A DNA stretch of 64,000 nucleotides. Source: an uncultured Candidatus Melainabacteria bacterium (GTDB lineage Bacteria; Cyanobacteriota; Vampirovibrionia; Gastranaerophilales; Gastranaerophilaceae). Below the pieces are notes generated by a model. That model was not told the origin of the DNA, did not search any database, and was given only the letters and a program-made list of their open reading frames with translations. The stretch is from NCBI GenBank assembly GCA_934717855.1, contig CAKUZI010000001.1, positions 1 to 64,000 of the forward strand. Direction: 5' to 3'. The position numbers were made by a program, and so were the translations under genes. Numbering within the stretch: position 1 is the stretch's first letter; each line of letters opens with the position of its first letter. Shown here in pieces: positions 8,327 to 14,872 of this stretch.

Positions 8327-9214
8327 TTATTCTTCACCTTCTTGGTAATTTTCGTAACTCAAATTGTCATCATATGGAAAAGTATCAATTGTAATTTTAT
8401 CTTGATAAATTCTAAGGCTCCATGTATCAGCACCTATTTGATTAGGTTTTTTAGCACCGTTAGTATCAATTATAATTTCTCCACATCTGGTTTCTTTTGA
8501 ATTAATAATGATGTCATTTCCGTTTTCATCTTTTATAATGTTGCCATTAGAATCCCTTTTAGGATAGCTGTTGAACCAGACACAACCACCATTTCCTTTG
8601 TCTGTGTCATTGAAGTTACTAAGCAAAATAACACTCCCATCATTTAAAATAGCGCTAGTATAATTATGAAAATCTCTATATATGGTTTGTCCGTTATAGT
8701 ATGTTTTTTTATTGTATTTTGTTTTCCAAGTCCAACAACCTCCTCTATACGCATTACAAATTTTTGTCATTTTTAGCGATTTGGATAGCTCTTGCATTAA
8801 TTCATCGTTTGTTGTGTTTGGTCTAAAAAAATCTGCATAAGAATCATAGCCGTTTTGGGTTTTAACTAAAAGCAAAGCATTAGAAATTTTTGAGTAAGAG
8901 TTTTTAGCTTGATTTAGTAAAACTTTGTTCTTATAATTTGCAATTAAAGAAGGCAATGTCATAGCTGCAACAACACCGATAATCCCAAGAGTGATAAGGA
9001 CTTCAGCAAGGGTGAATGCGACTTTGTTCTTGTGTGAAAAGTGAGACGTGAAACGTGGAAAGACCGTATCGGAAAAGTTGCTAAGATATTGAGGCACTAG
9101 GGTACTAAGTTCTTTACGTGAGAAGTTATTTTCGTTGTTTGTTAAAATTTTCGATTTAAAATCACAATTGATTACGGAGTCACACCCCTCTCTGAAATTT
9201 CTAAACTCATACAA
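8327..9214 (-). CDS. Prepilin-type protein, start region interrupted by a G10 tract
   Basis: This prepilin-like protein has FTLAEVLITLGIIGVV after VA at position 66 of the frame that begins at TTG 9214. The mature domain contains paired Cys, GGCWTW and CVWFN motifs and a typical C-terminal region (DTNGAKKPNQIGADTW). No ATG exists upstream in this frame. A well-placed ATG at 9312, with GGAGAG six bases upstream, reads into the G10 tract (C10 on the coding strand) and then hits TAA. With 11 or 8 bases in the tract, that ATG would join this frame, giving a leader of about 99 residues. Either expression is phase-variable, or the tract length is misread, or TTG 9214 or a later GTG is used. The leader is made largely of repeat sequence (9185-9251 and 9035-9062). 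Confidence 0.75.
   Translation of the reverse strand: MYEFRNFREGCDSVINCDFKSKILTNNENNFSRKELSTLVPQYLSNFSDTVFPRFTSHFSHKNKVAFTLAEVLITLGIIGVVAAMTLPSLIANYKNKVLLNQAKNSYSKISNALLLVKTQNGYDSYADFFRPNTTNDELMQELSKSLKMTKICNAYRGGCWTWKTKYNKKTYYNGQTIYRDFHNYTSAILNDGSVILLSNFNDTDKGNGGCVWFNSYPKRDSNGNIIKDENGNDIIINSKETRCGEIIIDTNGAKKPNQIGADTWSLRIYQDKITIDTFPYDDNLSYENYQEGEE
9035..9062 (-). repeat. Heptamer repeat inside a prepilin leader
   Basis: On the plus strand the units are TGAAAAG, TGAGACG, TGAAACG and TGGAAAG. Twenty bases (9034-9053) are identical to 11154-11173 in the efp-accB spacer. The element is translated on the minus strand immediately before the prepilin cleavage site. Confidence 0.75.
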
Positions 9215-9251
9215 TTCGTTAAGAAATTTCTTCTCTCCCTCAAGGGGCGAG
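9185..9251 (-). repeat. Palindromic repeat, copy B (inverted)
   Basis: On the minus strand this matches copy A at 94-162. It has the CTC.CCCC...GGGAGAG hairpin and GAAATTTCTTAAC pairing with GTTTAGAAATTTC. One stem base pair has changed from G-C in copy A to A-T here on both arms, a compensatory change that supports selection on the fold. It is read in the same frame as in copy A. Confidence 0.8.
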
Positions 9252-9277
9252 ATTTTAATTTCTTTTAACGTGTCTTC

Positions 9278-9287
9278 GGGGGGGGGG
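9278..9287. repeat. G10 homopolymer (candidate slipped-strand tract)
   Basis: Ten G on the plus strand, C10 in the sense of the prepilin gene. It lies 22 bases downstream of the ATG at 9312. A ten-base G run is remarkable in DNA this rich in A+T. The present length puts the upstream ATG out of frame with the prepilin coding region. Confidence 0.9.
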
Positions 9288-9309
9288 CAATCGTTGATCT
9301 ATTATTAAA

Positions 9310-9326
9310 CATTTTAAGCTCTCCTA
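9310..9326 (-). promoter_or_regulatory. Shine-Dalgarno and ATG of the out-of-frame start
   Basis: On the minus strand AGGAGAG is followed by CTTAAA and then ATG (9312-9310). It is the best translation start signal upstream of the 8327 gene. Its frame stops at TAA just after the C10 tract. Confidence 0.7.
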
Positions 9327-9389
9327 TTATTCTGCAATGCCTAAATTATCTGAAAATTTTTTATATTTGTCAAGATATATTTAAGTGTT

Positions 9390-9947
9390 TTATTTTAATT
9401 TAACAAAATCAGGAACTTTGTTTTTAGCCATTTGCATTTGCATGTATTGGGTTCTTAATTTTGCTTTTTCTTCTTCGTTTGCGTTTTTGGCTTTTTCGTT
9501 CATTTGAGTATAAAGTTCTTTTTCTGTATCATTTCCCTTGATATACACATCCATATCTTTACTTTTTTTGTGGGCGTTAATATTGCCCTCATAGTTTATT
9601 TTAGGTGCTTTGAAGAGAGTGTACAAAAATGCAAATCCTGTAACAAAAGTTGCTAACAAACCAACCCAAGCCCCAGCAGTCAACCAAGCTTTTTTGGTTG
9701 AATTGGCGTTTTTATGTTGTTTATTAACTATCTCTGAAGCTTTTTTCCCGATTTTTTCTCCAACAAGATCAAAGTCGTCAACGAGTTCAAACAACAATTT
9801 TGTACCAACACCTAAGCCAGCAATAAAAGTAGCTTTTGCTAACTTTGTTTTTTCACCGGCTTTAGAAATTGGATTTTCTTCTTGCTGTTGCTTTAGTGGC
9901 TGTTTGTTTGCCATAAAAGAATATGTATTAACAGGATTAATCTGCAT
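9390..9947 (-). CDS. Unknown two-helix membrane protein (paralogue of the next gene)
   Basis: This 185-residue protein matches no family I recognise. After a short polar N-terminus (MQINPVNTYSFMANKQ) there are two hydrophobic segments, about 39-53 and 89-113, then a charged tail with KSKDMDVYIKGNDTEKE. The neighbouring upstream gene encodes a protein with the same plan: a short N-terminal tag, NPI, two hydrophobic segments and EKEMDVFTRDRD. The two are therefore probable diverged duplicates. Its ATG shares one base with the neighbour's TAA, and AAAGGAG lies in the end of the upstream gene, so translation is probably coupled. Function unknown. Confidence 0.75.
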   Translation of the reverse strand: MQINPVNTYSFMANKQPLKQQQEENPISKAGEKTKLAKATFIAGLGVGTKLLFELVDDFDLVGEKIGKKASEIVNKQHKNANSTKKAWLTAGAWVGLLATFVTGFAFLYTLFKAPKINYEGNINAHKKSKDMDVYIKGNDTEKELYTQMNEKAKNANEEEKAKLRTQYMQMQMAKNKVPDFVKLK

Positions 9948-10414
9948 TACGCTCCTTTGACAAGCATTCCATTTCCATTGTTTGCCATTTGAACAGATGT
10001 GTAATGATTTATTTTTTGGTCTAAATCAACATCTTCGTCTTTAACTTCTTTATTTACTTCTTCCATAATATTAGATTTCAAATCTCTGTCGCGAGTGAAA
10101 ACATCCATTTCTTTTTCGCGAGTAAATGCGTTAACTTTAGTGTTGTACAATTTTGATGGAAGAGTCAATGCCATTGTAATTAAGCCTGCTGCAACTCCGA
10201 TGCCTCCAAGTTTTAATGCTCTGCTATTTGCGCCTTTGCCAATAAAACAAGAACCCAATGCTGCGGCTGTTCCGCCAATAATAGCGCTTGAGCCGATAGA
10301 AGTCCAAATTGCTAAATTCTTTTCTGTGCTTCTATTGATAGGGTTTTCATAACCATTTTTTTTGCCAGTGAAATGAGGCTTTGGGCAACAAGCGTTAATT
10401 GCTGAAATATGCAT
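9947..10414 (-). CDS. Unknown small membrane protein (paralogue of the 9390 gene)
   Basis: This 155-residue protein of unknown function starts with MHISAINACCPKPHFTGKK, then NPINRSTEKN, two Gly/Ala-rich hydrophobic helices (about 34-58 and 67-86) and a charged C-terminal half. ATG 10414 has a strong AAGGAG nine bases upstream. It is the first gene of a two-gene unit and diverges from efp. The N-terminal motif with F-x-G-K resembles the N-termini of other unknown proteins here (for example QSFGMALK at 38001), perhaps a localisation tag; this is inference. Confidence 0.75.
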   Translation of the reverse strand: MHISAINACCPKPHFTGKKNGYENPINRSTEKNLAIWTSIGSSAIIGGTAAALGSCFIGKGANSRALKLGGIGVAAGLITMALTLPSKLYNTKVNAFTREKEMDVFTRDRDLKSNIMEEVNKEVKDEDVDLDQKINHYTSVQMANNGNGMLVKGA

Positions 10415-10519
10415 ATTTATTACTCCTTATATAATTCAATTGTTATTTACTTTTATAATATTCAAAAAAGAAAAATTTTGCTACTATGTTAATATTTACG
10501 ATTTAATTGTAACAATTAT

Positions 10520-10547
10520 TTGAAGTTTTGCATTTTTATGTTATCAT
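10520..10547 (+). promoter_or_regulatory. Promoter for efp-accB-accC
   Basis: TTGAAG (10520-10525) and TATCAT (10542-10547) are spaced by 16 bases. The start would be near 10554, leaving a leader of about 35 bases with AAGGGG before the efp ATG. Confidence 0.5.
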
Positions 10548-10589
10548 CGTCACATAAAGACAGATTATTATTTTAATAAGGGGAAAAAT

Positions 10590-11147
10590 ATGATTTCAGT
10601 AAACGATTTAAAAACAGGCTTAACGCTTCAATTAGACAACGGTTTATGGTCTGTTGTTGAATTTTTACACGTAAAACCTGGTAAAGGTGCTGCGTTTGTA
10701 CGTTCAAAACTAAAAAACGTTGAAACAGGTCAAGTTGTTGAAAAAACATTCCGTGCAGGAGAAAAAGTTGCAAAAGCTATGCTTGACAGACGAGAGATGC
10801 AATATCTTTACAAAGAAGGTAAAGAATATGTTATGATGGATAATGAAACATATGAACAATTGCAATTAACAGAAGATCAAATCGGCGACGGTATCAAATA
10901 TTTGAAAGAAAATATGGTTGTTCAAGTGTTGATGCATGATTCAAGAATTATCGGTGTTGATCTTCCAGCTCACGTAATTCTTGAAGTTACTGATACACCT
11001 CCATCTGAAAAGGGTAACACTGCACAAGGCGGTACTAAACCGGCTACTTTGGAAACAGGTGCAGTTGTAAACGTTCCGTTCTTTATTTCAAACGGTGATA
11101 AAATCAGAGTTGATACAAGAACTAACGAATATCTTGATAGAGCATAG
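10590..11147 (+). CDS. efp: Translation elongation factor P
   Basis: EF-P enters the ribosomal E site and relieves stalling at polyproline stretches. The 185-residue length and three-barrel layout are normal. The tip loop is KPGKGAAF, with K32 at the position modified in lysylated EF-Ps. No epmA or epmB homologue lies in the window, so modification is unknown. The C-terminal signature (VPFFISNGDKIRVDTRTNEY) matches the family. AAGGGG precedes the ATG. The efp-accB neighbourhood is typical of Cyanobacteria. A palindromic heptamer repeat separates it from accB. Confidence 0.97.
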   Translation: MISVNDLKTGLTLQLDNGLWSVVEFLHVKPGKGAAFVRSKLKNVETGQVVEKTFRAGEKVAKAMLDRREMQYLYKEGKEYVMMDNETYEQLQLTEDQIGDGIKYLKENMVVQVLMHDSRIIGVDLPAHVILEVTDTPPSEKGNTAQGGTKPATLETGAVVNVPFFISNGDKIRVDTRTNEYLDRA

Positions 11148-11151
11148 TTCA

Positions 11152-11266
11152 AGTGAAAAGTGAGACGTGAAAGCTGAAAAGACCTTTTAGCTTGCGAACT
11201 CGAATTTTGATTAAGTGCGTAGCACTTATTTGGACTTCTCACTTTTCACATTTTACATTTCACTTA
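11152..11266. repeat. Palindromic heptamer element between efp and accB
   Basis: The left arm begins AAGTGAAAAGTGAGACGTG at 11152. The right arm (11236-11266) is CTTCTCA, CTTTTCA, CATTTTA, CATTTCA, CTT. The arms are mutually complementary with mismatches. A small hairpin, AAGTGC-GTA-GCACTT (11214-11228), sits inside. The efp stop codon is four bases before the element and accB starts 19 bases after it. Confidence 0.8.
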
Positions 11267-11285
11267 AAACGAAAGGCAAAAAACA

Positions 11286-11738
11286 ATGAAATTTGATATA
11301 GATTATGTGGAAAAATTAGCAAAAGTTTTGGCTGACAATTCTTTAACAGAAATTTCTCTTGAAGATGGAGAACAAGCTATTACTTTGAGAAAAGAAGTTG
11401 TAAGCGTTGCTTCAGCTCCGGTTGCTGTGGCTGCTCCTCAAACATCTGCAAATGCTCCGGCTCCTGCAGTTGCTCCTGTTGCAACACAAGAACCAGCTCA
11501 TAAAGGAAAAGCTTTGACATCTCCAATGGTTGGAACTTTTTATTCAGCTCCATCTCCTGATGCTGAAGCATTTGTCAAAGTTGGTCAAACAATTAAAGAA
11601 GGCGATGTAGTTTGTATTGTTGAAGCTATGAAACTTATGAATGAAATTGAATCAGATTTTGCAGGTAAAATTACCGAAATTTGTGTACAAGACGGTCAGC
11701 CTGTTGAATTTGGTCAAGTTCTAATGTATGTAGAATAA
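11286..11738 (+). CDS. accB: Acetyl-CoA carboxylase biotin carboxyl carrier protein
   Basis: AccB carries the biotin that shuttles CO2 in the first step of fatty acid synthesis. The 150-residue protein has an N-terminal dimerisation part, an Ala/Pro-rich linker (about 41-72) and a C-terminal biotinyl domain with EAMKLMNE, where K116 is the biotinylation site. MVGTFYSAPSPDA marks the 'thumb' region of bacterial AccB. GAAAGG lies upstream of the ATG. It is followed by accC across a short palindromic element. Confidence 0.97.
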   Translation: MKFDIDYVEKLAKVLADNSLTEISLEDGEQAITLRKEVVSVASAPVAVAAPQTSANAPAPAVAPVATQEPAHKGKALTSPMVGTFYSAPSPDAEAFVKVGQTIKEGDVVCIVEAMKLMNEIESDFAGKITEICVQDGQPVEFGQVLMYVE

Positions 11739-11751
11739 TAATAAAGTTGTT

Positions 11752-11786
11752 AGTGAAAGGTGAATTTTTTAAATTCACTTTTCACT
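11752..11786. repeat. Compact palindromic element between accB and accC
   Basis: AGTGAAAGGTGAATTT (11752-11767) and AAATTCACTTTTCACT (11771-11786) form a 16-bp stem with one G-T pair and a TTT loop. It is a short form of the heptamer element. It adds a spurious in-frame GTG extension to accC. Confidence 0.85.
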
Positions 11787-11807
11787 TTTTATAGGGATAA
11801 GAAAAAG

Positions 11808-13166
11808 ATGTTTAGAAAAGTATTAATAGCAAACCGCGGGGAGATTGCGGTAAGAATTATTCGAGCTTGTAGAGAACTTGGTATTCCAACAGTTGCGATT
11901 TATTCTCAGGCTGACGCGAATTCTCTTCATGTTAGATTAGCGACAGAAGCTTATTGTATAGGGCCTGCTCAAAGTGCAAAAAGTTATTTGAGCATTCCAG
12001 CAATTATTTCTGCAGCTATTGTTTCAGGTGCTGATGCAATTCACCCTGGATACGGTTTTATGTCTGAAAGAGCAGATTTTGCAGAAATTTGTGCAAAACA
12101 TGGTATAAAATTTATTGGACCGACAGCTGAAGCAATGAGAAAAATGGGTGATAAAGCTACTGCTCGTAAGACAATGATTGAAAATAATGTTCCTGTTACA
12201 CCAGGTACCGGAATTTTGCAAACACCTGAAGAGGTTAAGGAATTTGCTCATAGAGTAGGTTATCCGATTATCTTGAAAGCTACTGCCGGTGGCGGTGGTA
12301 AAGGTATGAGAATTTGCAGATCTGATGAAGAAGTTGATGTAAATATGAGCCTTTGCCAATCAGAAGCTCAAAACTTCTTTGGTAATCCTGATGTTTATGC
12401 TGAAAAATTCTTGGAAAATCCTCGTCACATTGAGGTTCAAATTTTGGCTGACCAATATGGAAATGTTGTTCACTTAGGTGAAAGAGATTGTTCTATTCAA
12501 AGACGTCACCAAAAATTGTTGGAAGAAGCTCCATCTCCGGCTATTGATGAAACTACTCGTAAAGAAATGGGTGCTGCTGCTGTTCGTGCTGCAAAAGCTA
12601 TAAATTACGAAAGTGCCGGAACTTGCGAATTCTTGCTTGACCACGACGGTAAATGGTACTTTATGGAAATGAATACAAGAATTCAGGTTGAACACTGTGT
12701 AACTGAAATGATTTCTAACGTTGATTTGGTAAGAGAACAAATTATGGTTGCTGCGGGTGAAAAACTTGACTTTACTCAAGATGATATCATGTTGAGAGGT
12801 CATGCAATTGAATGTCGTATTAATGCTGAAAATCCTGAAAAAGATTTTATGCCAAACCCTGGAACAATTACAGGTTATGTAACTCCTGGCGGATTTGGTG
12901 TAAGAGTTGATTCTCACGCATACCAAGATTATTCAATCCCACCTTATTACGATTCAATGATTGGTAAATTGATTTGTTGGGGGAGAACTCGTAACGAAGC
13001 TCGTCGCAGAATGTATAGAGCTTTAAAAGAGTATGTTATTACTGGTGTTGAAACAACTCTTCCGTTCCACCAAGCAATTATTGAAGATCCTGTGTTTATG
13101 AGCGGAAAATTTAATACCGGTTTTATAGAAGAGTTCTATGAAAGAACAGGAAGAAATAAAAAATAA
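11808..13166 (+). CDS. accC: Acetyl-CoA carboxylase biotin carboxylase subunit
   Basis: AccC uses ATP and bicarbonate to carboxylate biotin on AccB. ATG 11808 gives a 452-residue protein starting MFRKVLIANRGEIAVR, the canonical N-terminus. Upstream in-frame codons come from the repeat. The ATP-grasp glycine loop GGGGKGMR, the HIEVQ motif, EMNTRIQVEH and the C-terminal PYYDSMIGKLICW are intact. It closes the efp-accB-accC operon, with a strong terminator 8 bases after the stop. accA and accD are not in the window. Confidence 0.97.
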   Translation: MFRKVLIANRGEIAVRIIRACRELGIPTVAIYSQADANSLHVRLATEAYCIGPAQSAKSYLSIPAIISAAIVSGADAIHPGYGFMSERADFAEICAKHGIKFIGPTAEAMRKMGDKATARKTMIENNVPVTPGTGILQTPEEVKEFAHRVGYPIILKATAGGGGKGMRICRSDEEVDVNMSLCQSEAQNFFGNPDVYAEKFLENPRHIEVQILADQYGNVVHLGERDCSIQRRHQKLLEEAPSPAIDETTRKEMGAAAVRAAKAINYESAGTCEFLLDHDGKWYFMEMNTRIQVEHCVTEMISNVDLVREQIMVAAGEKLDFTQDDIMLRGHAIECRINAENPEKDFMPNPGTITGYVTPGGFGVRVDSHAYQDYSIPPYYDSMIGKLICWGRTRNEARRRMYRALKEYVITGVETTLPFHQAIIEDPVFMSGKFNTGFIEEFYERTGRNKK

Positions 13167-13173
13167 AATAACT

Positions 13174-13201
13174 AAAAGCTCGAAGAAATTCGAGCTTTTT
13201 T
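13174..13201 (+). terminator. Intrinsic terminator of the efp-accBC operon
   Basis: AAAAGCTCGAA (13174-13184), loop GAAA and TTCGAGCTTTT (13189-13199) form a perfect 11-bp stem that runs into a T tract. Confidence 0.92.
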
Positions 13202-13215
13202 ATTTATAAAAAAGC

Positions 13216-13244
13216 TTGCCAAAATTTCAAAAATATGCTACAAT
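13216..13244 (+). promoter_or_regulatory. Promoter for the SprA-like gene
   Basis: TTGCCA (13216-13221) and TACAAT (13239-13244) are spaced by 17 bases. The start is expected near 13251, with GAGGG before ATG 13275. Confidence 0.55.
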
Positions 13245-13274
13245 TATAGTAGAAATATGTGTGAGGGTTAGAGT

Positions 13275-13682
13275 ATGGCAGGAATTAATTTGTTCTATCA
13301 ATTTACAAATCCGATTGAAAAGCAAAAAGAACAGCAAAAAGCTCAAAAAAATGCTTTGATTAATAAGAATTATAAAGAAATATACGCGCATGAAGCTGCT
13401 CACAAAACTGCAGGTGGAAATCTTGCAGGTTCAATTGTTATAGAGAAAAATGCAGATGGAATTCCTGTTGCTGGACACGTTGATATTAAGATGCCGTCGC
13501 TTAATCCGAATAATCCGCAAAAGACAATAGACGATGCAAACACTGTTATCAAGTCTGCAATGGCTCCGTCGAATCCGTCGACTCAGGATTATAAAGTAGC
13601 TTCAAAAGCACAAAGTTTAAAGATGCAAGCTCGCGCAATAAAAAATAAAAATGTTGGAAATAAATTGGATTGTGATGCTTAA
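13275..13682 (+). CDS. Short SprA-related putative metalloprotease
   Basis: This 135-residue protein resembles the SprA-related putative metalloprotease family. The zinc motif HEAAH (39-43) is followed by AGGN, a Gly-rich strand ending in GHVDIKMPS and the stretch NPQKTIDDANTVIKSAM-APSNPSTQDYKVAS, which matches the family pattern of Asp/Pro and AP-x-PS-x-QD. It has no signal peptide and is much shorter than usual members, which carry a long N-terminal region, so it is close to a minimal domain. Proteolytic activity is inferred. It converges with the XRE gene, overlapping 4 bases at the 3' ends. Confidence 0.7.
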   Translation: MAGINLFYQFTNPIEKQKEQQKAQKNALINKNYKEIYAHEAAHKTAGGNLAGSIVIEKNADGIPVAGHVDIKMPSLNPNNPQKTIDDANTVIKSAMAPSNPSTQDYKVASKAQSLKMQARAIKNKNVGNKLDCDA

Positions 13683-13912
13683 AAATTAAATAGTGTTTTG
13701 ATGTCTGTGTTTAATGCTTTGGCAATTCGTTTTGCTGTGGAAATTGTGGTATCTGTTATGCCTCGCTCAATTGAACTCATGTAGCTGGGAGAAATGTTTG
13801 CGCGAAAAGCAAGTTCTTCCTGTGTAAGCTCCTGAAATATTCGTAATTCATGTACTTTTTTGCCAAATTTTCGACAAAGAACTTTATCGTACTTATAGAC
13901 TTTTTTACCCAT
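13679..13912 (-). CDS. XRE-family helix-turn-helix regulator
   Basis: This is a 77-residue DNA-binding protein consisting of a single Cro/C1-type HTH domain: LTQEELAFRANISPSYMSSIERG followed by TAKRIAKALNTDIKTLF, preceded by a basic N-terminus. No second domain is present. Its 3' end overlaps the SprA-like gene tail to tail. Upstream it diverges from the 14086 prepilin, so the 170-base spacer is a plausible place for its operator. Its target is unknown. Confidence 0.88.
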   Translation of the reverse strand: MGKKVYKYDKVLCRKFGKKVHELRIFQELTQEELAFRANISPSYMSSIERGITDTTISTAKRIAKALNTDIKTLFNF

Positions 13913-13959
13913 ATGAAGATTTTAGAAAAAATTTAAAAATTAATTAAACTATCCCATAG

Positions 13960-13988
13960 TTGAAAACAGGTTAAAATTGTGATATAAT
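13960..13988 (+). promoter_or_regulatory. Promoter upstream of the 14086 prepilin (distal)
   Basis: TTGAAA (13960-13965), a 17-base spacer and TATAAT (13983-13988) preceded by TGA, giving an extended -10. The string ATTGTGATATAAT occurs again at 14057-14069, so the spacer has two related -10 regions. Confidence 0.6.
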
Positions 13989-14060
13989 TATATTTACATG
14001 CTTTAAAATAAAATACTATTGAATAGTTGATGTATAAAATCTAAATAAATGCTATGATTG

Positions 14061-14069
14061 TGATATAAT
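14061..14069 (+). promoter_or_regulatory. Extended -10 box immediately before the 14086 prepilin
   Basis: TGATATAAT (TATAAT at 14064-14069) would start transcription near 14076, leaving a leader of about 10 bases that still contains GGAGG. No good -35 is visible, which is usual for extended -10 promoters. Confidence 0.5.
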
Positions 14070-14085
14070 ATGTCACGGAGGGAAT

Positions 14086-14763
14086 ATGAAAAAAGTTTTA
14101 AAATCAAAATGTGCTTTTACTTTGGCAGAAGTTTTAATAACTCTTGGTATTATCGGTGTTGTTGCTGCTTTAACTTTGCCAAGTGTTATAACAAATTATC
14201 AAAAAAAACAAACAGTTGAGCAATTAAAAAAAGCATATTCAACATTTTCTCAAGCTTTAGTTTCTTCTCAACAGGAAAATGGAAGTTCTTCGGAATGGGA
14301 TACAACTTTGTTAAACAGTTCTTATGAAGACAATTTAAGTTATTTTGAAAAGTATTGGAAACCCTATTTAAAAATCATTAAAGTTTGCAAAACAATGTCA
14401 GAATGTGGGTATAAAATAAATGGTTTTCATTATATAGATGGTTCAGGAATTGTATATGGTCAATATGATAACGTTCCTGGATTTATATATGGAGATGGTA
14501 CTTATGCATACATTCGACCATATAGTATGTCTCTTAATCTTCTTCCTGAATTACAAATGTTATGTATAGATTTAAATGGAGCAAAAGGCCCTAATGCAAT
14601 TGGGAAAGATGTGTTTTTTTTAAGGATAGATATAAAAAAGGGTGTATTTGGAACAATGGATGGGGTTAGTTCTTGTACGAAACAACATTTTGCAGATGGG
14701 CGTTCTTGTGCCGGAAAAATAATACAAGATGGTTGGCAAATTAAGGATGACTACCCGTGGTAA
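14086..14763 (+). CDS. Prepilin-type protein
   Basis: This 225-residue prepilin-like protein has a compact 10-residue leader (MKKVLKSKCA) and FTLAEVLITLGIIGVV, so the start is unambiguous; CGGAGGG lies just upstream. The mature part has several Cys and the conserved segment CIDLNGAKGPNAIGKDVFFL. It ends CAGKIIQDGWQIKDDYPW, matching the tails of the 241 gene and the relic at 41351. It is probably anchored in the inner membrane until processed by the prepilin peptidase at 63220. Its leader carries no repeat, unlike those at 241 and 8327. Confidence 0.88.
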   Translation: MKKVLKSKCAFTLAEVLITLGIIGVVAALTLPSVITNYQKKQTVEQLKKAYSTFSQALVSSQQENGSSSEWDTTLLNSSYEDNLSYFEKYWKPYLKIIKVCKTMSECGYKINGFHYIDGSGIVYGQYDNVPGFIYGDGTYAYIRPYSMSLNLLPELQMLCIDLNGAKGPNAIGKDVFFLRIDIKKGVFGTMDGVSSCTKQHFADGRSCAGKIIQDGWQIKDDYPW

Positions 14764-14836
14764 TAGCAAATATTTTACACAAAAATTAATAGTTTACAGT
14801 TGTATGAAAGCATTACTTATAAAATTTAATAAAGAC

Positions 14837-14864
14837 TTGCTATTATGGTTTGACATGGTATAAT
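14837..14864 (+). promoter_or_regulatory. Promoter of the MATE gene, leaderless arrangement
   Basis: TTGCTA (14837-14842), a 16-base spacer and TATAAT (14859-14864), also TGG-extended. Only 8 bases separate the -10 from ATG 14873, so the mRNA would start at or within two bases of the start codon. No Shine-Dalgarno is visible. Confidence 0.65.
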
Positions 14865-14872
14865 TTTTTTGT

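Noticed and set aside
11760..11807. In-frame GTG extension of accC
   Set aside because: The extra codons lie in a palindromic repeat; ATG 11808 begins the canonical MFRKVLIANRGEIA sequence.
12024..12926. Long antisense ORFs inside accC
   Set aside because: They are Cys/Ser/Phe-rich shadow frames of the conserved accC gene with no Shine-Dalgarno.
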